Shown here in pieces: positions 24,737 to 33,599 of a stretch of DNA of 43,501 nt (position 1 is its first letter; each line of letters opens with the position of its first letter). Position numbers and translations under genes: made by a program. The stretch covers positions 1-43,501 of the forward strand of contig NZ_POTY01000022.1 in the NCBI RefSeq assembly GCF_003236315.1, in the 5' to 3' direction. A model generated the notes under the pieces. That model saw only the letters and a list, made by a program, of their open reading frames with translations, searched no databases and was not told the origin of the DNA. The stretch comes from Micromonospora craterilacus. GTDB lineage: Bacteria; Actinomycetota; Actinomycetes; Mycobacteriales; Micromonosporaceae.

Positions 24737-25384
24737 ACCGTCCCCGACGCACTCCCTGATCAGCCTGCGCTGACCCGCCGGCAGCAGCAGATCCTCACGG
24801 TGATCCGGCAATGGGTCGCGCAGCACGGCTACCCGCCGACGGTGCGAGAGATCGGCAGGGCGGTTGGCCTCGGCTCGCCGTCGTCGGTCACGCATCACCT
24901 GAAGACCCTGGAAGGACGCGGTCTGCTCCGGCGGGCTGCGGGTGGCCCCCGTGCGGTCGACGCACGCCCGGCAAGCACAGGCGACACGACCTCCGGCTCC
25001 AGTGCCCACGGCGGGACACCGGTTCCCCTGCTGGGAGCCATCGCCGCCGGCGCACCGATCACCGCCGAAGAGCACGTCGAAGACATTCTTTCCCTGCCCG
25101 CCGAGTTGCTCGGTCGGGGCACGCTGTTCGCGTTGCGGGTGCGAGGAGATTCGATGATCGAGGCGGGCATCACGCATGGAGACGTCATAGTGGTGCGTCA
25201 ACAGTCGGTGGCCGATAACGGCGACATCGTCGCCGCGATGATCGATGGCGAAGCCACCGTCAAGCAGTACCGAATCCACGACGGCCACATCACACTCGTC
25301 CCCCGCAACCCGAGCTACCCGGTGATCCCCGGCGACGACGCGACCATCCTCGGCAAGGTCGTGTGCGTGCTTCACCGCCCGTAG
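24734..25384 (+). CDS. lexA: LexA-like SOS/self-cleaving repressor
   Basis: A 216-residue protein with full LexA architecture. Residues 13-72 are the winged helix ([46 protein letters not shown]). The C-terminal peptidase domain has the Ala105-Gly106 cleavage site in GAIAAGAP, Ser140 in [10 protein letters not shown] and Lys177 in ATVKQYR. The spacings (34 from the cleavage glycine to Ser, 37 from Ser to Lys) equal those of E. coli LexA. It would repress DNA-damage genes until RecA-stimulated self-cleavage. The GTG start has no Shine-Dalgarno sequence. The absence of an upstream SOS box argues against normal autoregulation, so it may be a second LexA-like copy rather than the housekeeping one. 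Neighbours include a DNA ligase gene 360 bases downstream on the other strand. Confidence 0.85.
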   Translation: MTVPDALPDQPALTRRQQQILTVIRQWVAQHGYPPTVREIGRAVGLGSPSSVTHHLKTLEGRGLLRRAAGGPRAVDARPASTGDTTSGSSAHGGTPVPLLGAIAAGAPITAEEHVEDILSLPAELLGRGTLFALRVRGDSMIEAGITHGDVIVVRQQSVADNGDIVAAMIDGEATVKQYRIHDGHITLVPRNPSYPVIPGDDATILGKVVCVLHRP

Positions 25385-25429
25385 ACCACGCACTAGATGC
25401 TGCAATCAGTGTGCGAACTCTAGAGGTGG

Positions 25430-25651
25430 TCACCCGAGAACGACCTCGTGGCGGTACGCCTGCACCCGAGCGCCGTCGGCAAGAACGACCTCGACCCGCC
25501 CGCCGCCGTCAACCTGCCTCCCTACAGCGTGGACCGGCTTACCAGCATGCTCGACGGCGCGCGCCTGGTCGGGGTCCGCCCGGTTGGGGCGGAAGACCCA
25601 GCTGAGGCTTACAGGCTGATTGATCACGAGCACCCCCCGACGGTGGCACAC
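25430..25651 (-). CDS. small hypothetical protein, 73 aa (uncertain)
   Basis: A short frame with protein-like ending, VEVVLADGARVQAYRHEVV, and a plausible core (INQPVSLSWVFRPN). It starts at GTG 25651, or at GTG 25633 which has GGGGG just upstream. The opposite strand carries an equally long frame (25448-25672) with similar GC3, so the strand is not certain; I prefer this one for its amino-acid pattern. Function unknown. Confidence 0.35.
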   Translation of the reverse strand: MCHRRGVLVINQPVSLSWVFRPNRADPDQARAVEHAGKPVHAVGRQVDGGGRVEVVLADGARVQAYRHEVVLG

Positions 25652-25744
25652 TTGTTCGATCGCCGAGCCTAGTCGGACTGTCTTCGACAGTTGCTTGCGG
25701 CGCGCCGACTCGCGATCGGTCAGTGACTCAGCCGGTGGCTGCGG

Positions 25745-26749
25745 TTAACCCGCCATCCAGCCACCAACATCCGCTGTCTCCAGGTCCAGTCTGACTCGGA
25801 GAAGGCCCACGGGATGACGCCATCGGCCGTGTTCCCAGGCGATGTCTGCGCTCACCTCAACCACCATCACCGGCTCCACCGCGATGTAATCGATGGGGGG
25901 TGGCCGGTTGAACTGCCCGAGCCATCCGGCCGGCAGGGGCTGTGGCCATGGATGCCGCTGGTGCGGTCCACGCCAGGCGATGACAGGCAGCAGGGCGCCG
26001 AGTTCTCGGCGCTGGGCCGTGGACAGCGGCACGGTGCGACCGACGTAGCGCAGGCGCCCGTCGCGGTGGTCAAACCTGCCGAGCAGGAGCGCGATCGGGT
26101 CCGTCAGGCGACCGATGACACCTCCGACCACCGCCTCGGCGCTGATCCGCTTCTTAATCTTGATCCAATCGGCTCGCCCCAGCCGGTAGGTTCCCGCCAG
26201 GGCCTTGACCACGAGCCCTTCGATGCCGGCGTCCGCACCGTGGTCGTACCAGGTCAACGCCAAGCCCGTGTCGATCGTCTGCGGACAGAGTGGCAGCTCT
26301 GCGGGGCCGTCGGTGAGCAGCCGCGCCAGGCGCGCCCGCCGTGCCGCCAGCGGTAGACGAAGCACCTCGACGCCGGCCTCCTGCAGCAAGTCGAAGATCA
26401 CCAGGTGAGCGGGGTGCCGGCGGATCTCCTCGACGAGGCGGCGGCCGGCCGTGACGCGCCGTTGCAACAGGCCGAACGAGGTCCGGCCTCGGCCGCTCTC
26501 CCAGGCCACCAGTTCCCCGTCGACGACCGTGCCGGGCGGCAGGGTCATGGCCAGGTGCCTGCAGACATCCGGGAAATAGGGGTGAAGCGGTCGTCCCGCG
26601 CGAGACTGCAGAAAGACGTCCTTCGCGTCAACGAACGCAGTTCCCCGCCACCCATCCCACTTCGGCTCAGCAGCAGCCCCGGGCCGACCCAAACCTGGCA
26701 GGTGGGTGGTGGGCCGCGCTCGCATCGGCTCGATCGGCGGCCGCAGCAT
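25745..26749 (-). CDS. ATP-dependent DNA ligase
   Basis: A 334-residue ligase with only the catalytic core (adenylation domain plus OB-fold), the size of LigC/ligase domains of LigD. Motif I holds the AMP-accepting Lys30 (EPKWDGWR). Motif III is VVDGELVAW with Glu79; motif IV EGLVVK at 177-182; motif V WIKIKK at 195-200. From about 205 the OB-fold follows (LLLGRFDHRDGRLRYVGRTV). It seals nicks in duplex DNA, as in non-homologous end joining or other repair. No Ku or primase/nuclease gene is next to it. The ATG is preceded by GGGGGAAC. It converges with the LexA-like gene, which may be coincidence. Confidence 0.88.
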   Translation of the reverse strand: MLRPPIEPMRARPTTHLPGLGRPGAAAEPKWDGWRGTAFVDAKDVFLQSRAGRPLHPYFPDVCRHLAMTLPPGTVVDGELVAWESGRGRTSFGLLQRRVTAGRRLVEEIRRHPAHLVIFDLLQEAGVEVLRLPLAARRARLARLLTDGPAELPLCPQTIDTGLALTWYDHGADAGIEGLVVKALAGTYRLGRADWIKIKKRISAEAVVGGVIGRLTDPIALLLGRFDHRDGRLRYVGRTVPLSTAQRRELGALLPVIAWRGPHQRHPWPQPLPAGWLGQFNRPPPIDYIAVEPVMVVEVSADIAWEHGRWRHPVGLLRVRLDLETADVGGWMAG

Positions 26750-27142
26750 TGTTCCCCCAACGCGCTATCGCACCGGGGGTGGTTTCACACCTTAGGCGAA
26801 CCCTGCCAGTGCCGGCAGGTGAACGCGACCGACCGCATCAATAGTGGCCGCGCGGGTCTGCCGATTGCGTGGTGGGCGGACATGTTGCCGTAGGCACCGC
26901 CTGCAGCGAGCCGCTGAGCTCATATGTGGCTCGACGCCAGGCGACGCCGCGAGGCGCCTCAGCTCCCGTGGCAGACCATGAACCCGGCCGCCTGCGGGTC
27001 GGTTTGAGGGATACCAAGGCGAGGACGGGGCGTTGCCGCGGATCCGACTGGCAGACGACAGCTGCGGGCATTCTGTGCGGGCACGGTGGTGCGGTCGCTG
27101 GAACACGCCCGTTGTCGGCGGGTCGCGGCCGATGATCGGAGC
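26750..27142. other. intergenic region, no gene recognised
   Basis: About 390 bases between the ligase start and a small gene. Open frames on both strands lack protein-like composition and ribosome binding sites. It should hold the ligase promoter. Nothing else is recognised. Confidence 0.4.
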
Positions 27143-27391
27143 ATGTGGGCGAAGATCGACGTGCCGTGCGTCGGAGGGCCGGTAGACGGCCGCTCCCTCA
27201 TCGTGCCCGTCGATGACGACGGGTGGCCCCCCACCACCATTGATCAAAGCTGGTTGTGGATCGAGTACGGCAGCGAGCTGCTCAACGCGGACGTTGACGG
27301 TGTGTACGAGCTGGAGCCGATTGCTGGCGGCGGCCCGCCATGGGTCTACGTGTGGGCCACAGCCAAACCCTCCAGCGCCCCGGGCCGATAA
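27143..27391 (+). CDS. small hypothetical protein, 82 aa
   Basis: A protein-like small frame starting MWAKIDVPCVGGPVDGRSLI and containing WLWIEYGSELLNADVDGVYE and a WVYVWA strand. The beta-rich pattern and strongly biased codon use support a real gene; the ATG is preceded only by a weak GGAG very close to it. The upstream part of the frame (27086-27142) is not protein-like. No family recognised. Confidence 0.55.
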   Translation: MWAKIDVPCVGGPVDGRSLIVPVDDDGWPPTTIDQSWLWIEYGSELLNADVDGVYELEPIAGGGPPWVYVWATAKPSSAPGR

Positions 27392-27434
27392 CCCATTCAG
27401 CTTCGGAGGTTGGCCACCTCATGGCCACGGGCAC

Positions 27435-27768
27435 CCGCGACCAGGCAAGGGAGGTTGGAGTTTGCCGGCGGCCTATCTGCTGGTCAGTCATTGCGTGCAC
27501 GGCCTCGGCCAACGACTGTGCAGACTCGGCCTGGCAGGCCAGAGCATCCCGCAGCTTCGCCGACGCGACATCCTGGCCGGCGGCCCTCCGCGGCATCGGC
27601 TACTTCCCCGATGCTCCTGCCGAGTCCGATCGCGGCGGCCCGCAGCGTCGCGATCGGCGTTTCCGGATCCGTGATCCGCACGTCGCCTTCCAGCAAGTCC
27701 GCCAAGTCGTGCGCGTCCATCGCGAGATTGACGGCCTTGCCGGCGTATGCGGGCAGCGAGGAGGACAT
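27435..27768 (-). pseudogene. small helical protein gene, apparently frameshifted
   Basis: The frame from ATG 27768 (preceded by GGCAGGATGAATCC) encodes SSSLPAYAGKAVNLAMDAHD followed by LADLLEGDVRITDPETPIAT and AAIGLGRSIGEVADA. At about 27585-27595 coding character moves to another frame, continuing ASAKLRDALACQAESAQSLA and EAVHAMTDQQIGRRQ. Together they read as one helical protein of roughly 110 residues. Either the gene is broken by a one-base change, or the shift reflects a sequencing error or recoding. The 3' end is approximate; the second frame is open to 27282. Family unknown. Confidence 0.45.
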
Positions 27769-28347
27769 GGATTCATCCTGCCAGTGTGCTACCGCGACCG
27801 TGCTGATTGATCTAGAGCCAGCGCCAGACGCGGCTCCGGCCACGGACCGACAGCGCGCTCGCGCCAGCCTCGGGTGACGCCCCACGTTCAAGTGACGCTC
27901 GATTCGCGCGTTGATCAAGCCAATCACTACGCCCTGGCGGCAGTCGATGACGGCGCTGCTCGTCACCGCGACGAGGTGGACCACTTTCCCGTCCACGGCA
28001 GCCACTGACATGGTGGCCGGATGGCGGGAAAGCCGCCTAGGGCGAGGCGGTTTCACGTCACGGAAGGATCCGAGTCGGAACGGGAATTCCCATAGCGGCC
28101 CAACCGAGGGCTTCCCTACAAACACTCTCCGCAATGAAGATTTGCCAAAGGGTCCATTTGCCAACCAACCCGACGCCTTCGCCTTGATGAATCCCATCCA
28201 GGCGAATATGTTCGGATCATTGATCACTCAGCGAGCGGGGGAGGTCGCCATGCGTAACGGTGTCGAATGGGACTAAACTTGCGGTAAGCGGGCTGCTACT
28301 GTGGATGACGCTTCGCGTGGGGGCTGACAACCGCAGGGGACTGATCG
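27769..28347. other. intergenic region upstream of the degenerate GGDEF/EAL gene
   Basis: About 580 bases without a supported gene. The part from 28050 to 28260 is AT-richer than the neighbourhood and contains stretches such as cctacaaacactctccgcaatgaag. The promoter of the next gene should be near 28270-28320. No clear operator was seen. Confidence 0.4.
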
Positions 28348-30798
28348 ATGCCGTTCCGGCGTGACAGATTGCCGCTGGCTCTCCTCACCGCGTCGGGCGT
28401 GGTAACGGCGGCGGCCTGTCTTGTGTGGGCTGTGTTGCACCTAGGACCACCCGCGCCTGGGCAGTGGGTGTATCTGTGGATGGGCGCCGGGCTCATGGCC
28501 ATGGGCGCGGCGTTCTCGGTGCCGCTGCAGCCCCGCCTGTCGATGCGGGTCACGCTGACGCCGACGGCGTGCCTGGTGTGCGCCTCGGTGCTGCCCGCGC
28601 CGTGGGTGGTCGTGTGCGCGGCGGTCGGCGTGAGTGTGGCCCGGTTGTTGGTGAGGCGTCCGCGCTCGGCCTGGTTGCACAAGGTCGCGCACAACACGAG
28701 CATGGACATTGTCGCCGCAGCTCTGGCTGCTGGCGTGATGTTCACCGCTGGCGTCCGCCCCGAGGTCGGCGAGCCGCCATTGACCGCTCCGTCTCTTTCC
28801 CACCACGTGCTCGCCTTTCTCATCGCGGCGGCCGTGGTGGTGGTGTTCGAGGAACTGGTCACCACGGCTGCGGTGACGCTGTCGACCAAGCGCCCGTTCC
28901 TTGTCGTGCTGCGCGGACTGTGGCTTACGCGCCTGTGCGTCGCGATCGCGGAGATCGGCATGGCAGGCGTGGTGACGACCGTTACCGGACTGGACATGCG
29001 GGTTCTCGTAGCGCTGCCGTTGGTGATGCTCGCCGTGTATCTCCTGCTCAAGTATCGACTGAAGATCGCCGAGGAGCGGCGGGCTTGGGAGCGTCTGGCC
29101 GCGTTGAGCGATGCTCTGACGTCGCGGGATCTGGATGTGGTGCTGCAGACCGCCGTTGGTGGCGCGGTCGATCTGTTCGTTGTGCGGGCGGCGGATATCG
29201 AGATCGCGGCGGGTCGGCGTTTGGTGAGGGCCAGTCAGACGGGCGGTGTTGCCCGGCTGGTCTACGACGGGCCTACCGCTGACGCTCCTGAGATGGACCA
29301 GGCGCGGCACGCGGTGTCGTACGGGTTCGGTGCCGACGGCGACGGAGTCCACGGGGTCTTGAGGCTCTACCTCAGTGGGCCCCGAGACGCGCTGTCCGTA
29401 CGCGAGGGCTCGACGTTGCGGGCCTTTGCCGCGACGTTGTCGTCCAGCCTGGATCTCGCGCACGCCTACGGTCTGCTCGCTGCGGAGGCGCAGCAACACG
29501 AGACAGCCGCGAGCCACGACACGCAGACCGGCCTGTTGAACCGCGCCGGGTTGCTCAGCCGCCTTGGCGAGGGGTTCGGTAGTACGTGCCATGCGGTGGT
29601 GATCCGACTGGACACTCACGCCTTCCTGGCCGACGTGGTGGGCAGAGATGACGCGGTGAATCTGCTCCGCACGATCGCTGATCGGCTGCGGCAGGCCTCC
29701 GGCGACATGAGCTTCGTGGCCCGGATCGGAGATGTGACGTTTGCTCTGGTCATGGCAGGTGTCACGACAGATGTCGCCTACCAGCGGGCCTGCTGGACGG
29801 TCGCGGCGCTGCGCCGCGGGATTCGCCTCGGCGGGCGCCGCTTGGTGGTGCGGGCCACCGCGGGCATGGCATCGGGGGCACCTGACGCCGCTGTGATCGA
29901 TGCCGCCGAGCGGGTGCTGTGGCGGGCCAGCCAGCGTGGTGATGATCGGCTGGTGTCGTATCAGATGGGTCCCGTGCGCGAGTGGACGCTGGACCGGGAG
30001 TTGAACAGCTCCCGGCTCTCGATCGCGTTCGAGCCGATCGTTGACCTGGCGAGCGGCAGGATCGCGATGATGCAGTCCGTGCCGCGCTGGCTGTACTCGC
30101 GGCATGAAGTGCTCCCCGCCGACGATTACGTCTACCAGCTCATCGGCAATGACCACGGTAGTTTGGAGACCTTGGCCAGGACCGTGGTGGGACGGTCACT
30201 AGCCGCTGCGACGCTCTGGCGTGACGTTCTGCCAGACACGCCGCTGGTGGTGCCGATTCCCGCGGGCGCCCTCACTCAGCCTTTCGTCGAGGCCGTGCGC
30301 TTGCAGCTGTCGGAACACGCCGCCTCGCCAGGCCGGTCGCTGGTGCTGGCACTGAGCGCCCCTCCAGAACCGAGCGCGCGGGAGGCAGCCGAGTGGATCG
30401 CGCAGTTCGGGGTGCGCCTGCTGATGGACCAGTACGGTAGTGACCACGTGGGGCTGGCGACGCTGGGCGCAGCCGAGTGGAGCATCCTGCGGCTGCATCC
30501 CGCATACGCCCTGGATGCGGGATGGCAGCCGGCACGGTCGGTCATCCGCGCGGCGGTGGACCTCGCCACCGACCTCGATCTGGCGGTCATCGCGCCGGGG
30601 ATCCGCACCGAGAAGGAGCGGCACGAGCTCGTCGAGCTCGGCTGCACGATGGGCAGTGGGCCGCTCCTCGGCGGCGAGATGTTCCCCAGCCAGGTGCGCC
30701 ATCACGCGCTGCTGTGGCAGCCCAGGGCGCTGCACGGTGGGGCACAGGTCGTCCGGCTACACCGCGCTCGCCGACCCGCTTCGCGTCACGGATCCTGA
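28348..30798 (+). CDS. membrane protein with degenerate GGDEF and EAL domains
   Basis: An 816-residue protein. Residues 1-240 hold about seven or eight hydrophobic segments forming an integral membrane sensor region (for example LALLTASGVVTAAACLVWAV and VLAFLIAAAVVVVFEELV). A coiled linker (KYRLKIAEERRAWERLAALS) and a GAF-like part follow. From about 390 a GGDEF domain is recognisable (HDTQTGLLNRAGLLSRL), but the signature is IGDVT in ARIGDVTFALVMAG, so cyclase activity is unlikely. From about 555 an EAL domain begins (LSIAFEPIVDLASGRIAM), but the EAL motif is replaced (SVPRWLY), so phosphodiesterase activity is also unlikely. It may bind cyclic di-GMP or act by protein contacts. ATG with AGGGGA upstream. 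Its 3' end overlaps the convergent peptidase gene by 42 bases. Confidence 0.85.
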   Translation: MPFRRDRLPLALLTASGVVTAAACLVWAVLHLGPPAPGQWVYLWMGAGLMAMGAAFSVPLQPRLSMRVTLTPTACLVCASVLPAPWVVVCAAVGVSVARLLVRRPRSAWLHKVAHNTSMDIVAAALAAGVMFTAGVRPEVGEPPLTAPSLSHHVLAFLIAAAVVVVFEELVTTAAVTLSTKRPFLVVLRGLWLTRLCVAIAEIGMAGVVTTVTGLDMRVLVALPLVMLAVYLLLKYRLKIAEERRAWERLAALSDALTSRDLDVVLQTAVGGAVDLFVVRAADIEIAAGRRLVRASQTGGVARLVYDGPTADAPEMDQARHAVSYGFGADGDGVHGVLRLYLSGPRDALSVREGSTLRAFAATLSSSLDLAHAYGLLAAEAQQHETAASHDTQTGLLNRAGLLSRLGEGFGSTCHAVVIRLDTHAFLADVVGRDDAVNLLRTIADRLRQASGDMSFVARIGDVTFALVMAGVTTDVAYQRACWTVAALRRGIRLGGRRLVVRATAGMASGAPDAAVIDAAERVLWRASQRGDDRLVSYQMGPVREWTLDRELNSSRLSIAFEPIVDLASGRIAMMQSVPRWLYSRHEVLPADDYVYQLIGNDHGSLETLARTVVGRSLAAATLWRDVLPDTPLVVPIPAGALTQPFVEAVRLQLSEHAASPGRSLVLALSAPPEPSAREAAEWIAQFGVRLLMDQYGSDHVGLATLGAAEWSILRLHPAYALDAGWQPARSVIRAAVDLATDLDLAVIAPGIRTEKERHELVELGCTMGSGPLLGGEMFPSQVRHHALLWQPRALHGGAQVVRLHRARRPASRHGS

Positions 30799-31767
30799 CA
30801 GATCATCGACGGGCTCTTGCAGGCGACCGTGCGACGCCCGGGTGGTGATCGGGGTCGTTACCACCGGCACCCAACGGGCTATCTCCGCCGCGACCAGTGG
30901 GGAGTCGTGCAGAGCGTGACCCATGTGGGCGAGGCGGCGGGCCTCGGACGGTACGTCGGGCGAGCCGTGCTGGGTGGTCGACAGGCACGCGTCGCCTGCG
31001 TCAGGGGGCAGCGAGGTGCGACGGTGGCGCAGCGCGACGGCGACGGTGGCGGCTTCCGCGACGGCCACCACCGCCTCGGGATCGAGCCGGTGGCGCCGGG
31101 CTCGTCTGGTCGCGCTGTCGTGTACCCGCGAGCTGTACCAGGGACGCAGGACGCGCAGGGCCTCGTGTATCTCGATGACGGTCCGGTGACGCTGTCGCCG
31201 GCCGCGGATTTCCATCGGCACCGGTTCAGCAGGGCTGGTGCTGACGATCGCGACGCCGGAGATGCCGTCCTGCAGAGTTATCCACAGTTTGAGCAGGTGC
31301 CAGTCGGTGCGGCGCGCGGCCAACCATGCTGGCCTCACCCGCGCCAGCGCCTGCGACGGGGCAGTTGCACGGTGTGCGGCGCGCGCTGTCGCCTCGGCCC
31401 GTGTCAGGCGCTGGTACAGCAGGTCGGCCGCCAGCTCGGCCTCGGCCTCGACAGCCTGGTCGAGGTCGTCGTCGTGTAACGCGTCGCCGTCGTGGTCGAG
31501 GATGAGGTGCGCGACCTCGTGCAGGACGGTCTGGGTGCGGGTCAGTGCGGGCAGCGTGGCGTCGACGATGATGGTGTCCTCGTCTGGTCGCCGGACCAGC
31601 ACTCCCGGTGGTAGGTCCGCGCCCAGGTGCAGGTCGTGAACCCGCAGGCCACGCCCCCGCGCCCGTCCGATTTCCTCGCACCAGGCGTCCACGCTGTAGG
31701 GCGCTGGCGGCGGCGGTACGTTCGCCTGCCTCAGCCGTCGCGACAGGCGCGCCCGAGCCAAGATCAT
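30757..31767 (-). CDS. ImmA/IrrE family metallo-endopeptidase
   Basis: A 336-residue protein with the zinc-protease signature HEVAH at 83-87 (VLHEVAHLILDHDGD) and downstream acidic helix residues (EAEAELAADLLYQRL) expected to give the third zinc ligand. ImmA/IrrE peptidases cleave regulators, typically XRE-type repressors, often in mobile elements or stress responses. Residues 1-75 are a domain with a basic start; the C-terminal 200 residues are an extension of unknown role. AGGAGG lies four bases before the ATG at 31767; the longer frame to 32193 is antisense to the next gene. No XRE gene is adjacent. Convergent with the GGDEF/EAL gene and divergent from the DUF574 methyltransferase, sharing a 160-base promoter gap. 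Confidence 0.85.
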   Translation of the reverse strand: MILARARLSRRLRQANVPPPPAPYSVDAWCEEIGRARGRGLRVHDLHLGADLPPGVLVRRPDEDTIIVDATLPALTRTQTVLHEVAHLILDHDGDALHDDDLDQAVEAEAELAADLLYQRLTRAEATARAAHRATAPSQALARVRPAWLAARRTDWHLLKLWITLQDGISGVAIVSTSPAEPVPMEIRGRRQRHRTVIEIHEALRVLRPWYSSRVHDSATRRARRHRLDPEAVVAVAEAATVAVALRHRRTSLPPDAGDACLSTTQHGSPDVPSEARRLAHMGHALHDSPLVAAEIARWVPVVTTPITTRASHGRLQEPVDDLSGSVTRSGSASAV

Positions 31768-31929
31768 CCCGCCTCCTGACGCTACAGCCGGTGCCGGTCC
31801 GAAGATCAGAGTGTAGCCGTAAGGAAACTTCCGGGATACTGTTCTTAGTCCTGAATGGACCGCAGCGCCCACAGCAGGCGCACGTCTCGTCCCGAGGGCG
31901 AGTGCATCCGCGACGACGGAGGGACGGTT

Positions 31930-32760
31930 GTGACCGACCAGCAGACGATACGGGGCTTCGACGGCGGCAAGGCGACGGTCGCTCGGATCTACGACTACCT
32001 TCTCGGCGGCCACCAGAACTTCGCGGCCGACCGCACGGCGGCGGAGCAGATCTTGCGGGCCGTTCCCGAGTCGAGAAACATGGCCCGCTCCAACCGGCTG
32101 TTCATGCAACGCGCGGCCCGCGCGGTGACCGAGTTCGGCATTCGGCAGTTCCTCGATCTCGGCAGCGGCATCCCCACCCAGGGCAACGTGCACGAGGTGG
32201 CGCAGGCCATCGACCCCGCTATCCGTGTGCTCTACGTCGACATCGACCCGGTGGCGGTCGTCGCCTCCAACCAGATCCTCGCCGGCAACCCCACGTGCCG
32301 TGCGATCGAGGCCGACTTCACCCGCCCCGAACTGATCCTCGACGCGCTCGCCGATGGCGACCTCGCCACCGTGATCGACCTTGACCAGCCGACCGCGCTG
32401 CTGTACTGCTCCGTCCTACAGACCGTTCCCCAAGACCGGGTCGACGCTGTCGTCGCACCGATCCGCGACCGGCTCGCCGCCGGCAGCGCACTGGTCATCT
32501 CCCACGTCAGCTCCGCCCTGAGCGACAGGTACAGCGCGTCGACCGTGTCCGCCGGCAAAGACGTGTTCCGACGGCAGGCCGACACCGAGGTCACCCTCCG
32601 CACCGACGCACAACTCACCGCCCTGTTCGGCGACTTCACCATGATCGAGCCCGGCTTGGTGCCGCTCAACGAATGGCGGCCCGAACCCGGCGACCCTGAC
32701 CCGTACGCCGACAAGACCATGCCCTCACCCATGCGAGGAGCAGTAGCGATCCGCTACTGA
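31930..32760 (+). CDS. DUF574 (Methyltransf_19) SAM-dependent methyltransferase
   Basis: A 276-residue protein typical of the actinobacterial DUF574 family, which is often present in many copies per genome. The family signature is ARIYDYLLGGHQNFAADR at about 18-35; the SAM-binding motif is FLDLGSGIPTQGNVHEVAQ, and the acidic strand end is VLYVDIDPVAV. Start: a GTG at 31930 with GGAGGG about nine bases upstream gives the family's normal length; an upstream in-frame ATG at 31855 is less likely. Upstream, GATACTGTTC resembles a -10 element. Substrates of this family are mostly unknown. It precedes the IS5 remnant. Confidence 0.88.
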   Translation: MTDQQTIRGFDGGKATVARIYDYLLGGHQNFAADRTAAEQILRAVPESRNMARSNRLFMQRAARAVTEFGIRQFLDLGSGIPTQGNVHEVAQAIDPAIRVLYVDIDPVAVVASNQILAGNPTCRAIEADFTRPELILDALADGDLATVIDLDQPTALLYCSVLQTVPQDRVDAVVAPIRDRLAAGSALVISHVSSALSDRYSASTVSAGKDVFRRQADTEVTLRTDAQLTALFGDFTMIEPGLVPLNEWRPEPGDPDPYADKTMPSPMRGAVAIRY

Positions 32761-32779
32761 GGTCCACCACTTCCTAGAA

Positions 32780-33100
32780 GGGCGCCTACGGCGGAAGGCG
32801 GCCGGCCCGGCAATCCTCGAGGGCGGAGCCTCACTGCTGCTCCGAGCCCGAACCCGCATTGCGCGACTGATCCTTGGCCCGCCGCCACTGAGCCTTCCCA
32901 GCATCGGCTTGTCACCGCTGGTGGTGCGGTCGGCCGCCGCGGTGATGCTTTGCCCGACCACCAAAGGTCGACTCCTGGTGTTGGCCCTAGGCGGCCCGGC
33001 GGCAAGCAGGGTGCCGTCGATGTTGAAGTGCGTGTGCCCGGCCATCTTCGTCGGCCCGGGTGGCTGTCCGCACGCCGACGGATCACCGGTAGGTGTGCAG
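32780..33100 (-). pseudogene. IS5-type transposase remnant
   Basis: Fragments in two frames match the DDE core of an IS5-family transposase. One frame gives THFNIDGTLLAAG (strand with the first catalytic Asp in VDGTL-like context). Another continues TPGVDLWWSGKASPRR, like the DLWWSGKHH segment of the family. No intact frame exists and the ends are not resolved. The upstream part (to about 33175 on this strand) contains a short open frame I cannot assign. Confidence 0.5.
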
Positions 33101-33332
33101 CAACGCAGACAGCGGCAACACCGCCTCCCAGTGAACATCGAGCGCGACACGGTAAGCGGCACTGGCGGCCATGCGAGACCCCGTTCTTGAAATTGATGTC
33201 TTGGCGGCGAACTACTTCCCTTCAGGCGCGTCGATTGTCCGCCGTGCAGGTCAATCAGGCAGGGGTGTCGCTCTTGGGCTGTCGCCACCGGTCGCGGAGC
33301 CCTTGCTGGAATGGCTCAATGTTGGCCGGCTA

Positions 33333-33599
33333 TCAGTCGGGGGGTTCCGCATACTCGCCGAGGGCATAGCGAAGCCGATGGTTCAGTTTGTGCAGGGCTT
33401 GCGGCAAGGCGGCGGTTGCGTCGTTGTCGCCCGTGAGGAGGCCGACGCGCGCAAGCCGCTCCGCTAGACGCATCGCAAGGTACGGATCGATCTCTTGGGC
33501 GAGCAGCTCGCCTTCGAGCGTGGCCAGCAGCCCGACGAGGGCGGCCAAATCTTGTCTGGCGACCGGGTTCGGCGCCGGCGCATTCCCTGAGTCCGTCAT
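33333..33599 (-). CDS. small hypothetical protein, 88 aa
   Basis: A small helical protein starting MTDSGNAPAPNPVARQDLAA and containing LVGLLATLEGELLAQEIDPY and LAMRLAERLARVG. The longer frame to 33833 lacks protein-like composition. The Shine-Dalgarno region is weak. No family recognised; the leucine-rich helices suggest a small dimer or helical bundle. Confidence 0.5.
   Translation of the reverse strand: MTDSGNAPAPNPVARQDLAALVGLLATLEGELLAQEIDPYLAMRLAERLARVGLLTGDNDATAALPQALHKLNHRLRYALGEYAEPPD

Noticed and set aside
28441..30156. A 571-codon minus-strand frame opposite the GGDEF/EAL gene
   Set aside because: His/Arg/Gln-rich antisense composition, and the plus strand has clear domain motifs.
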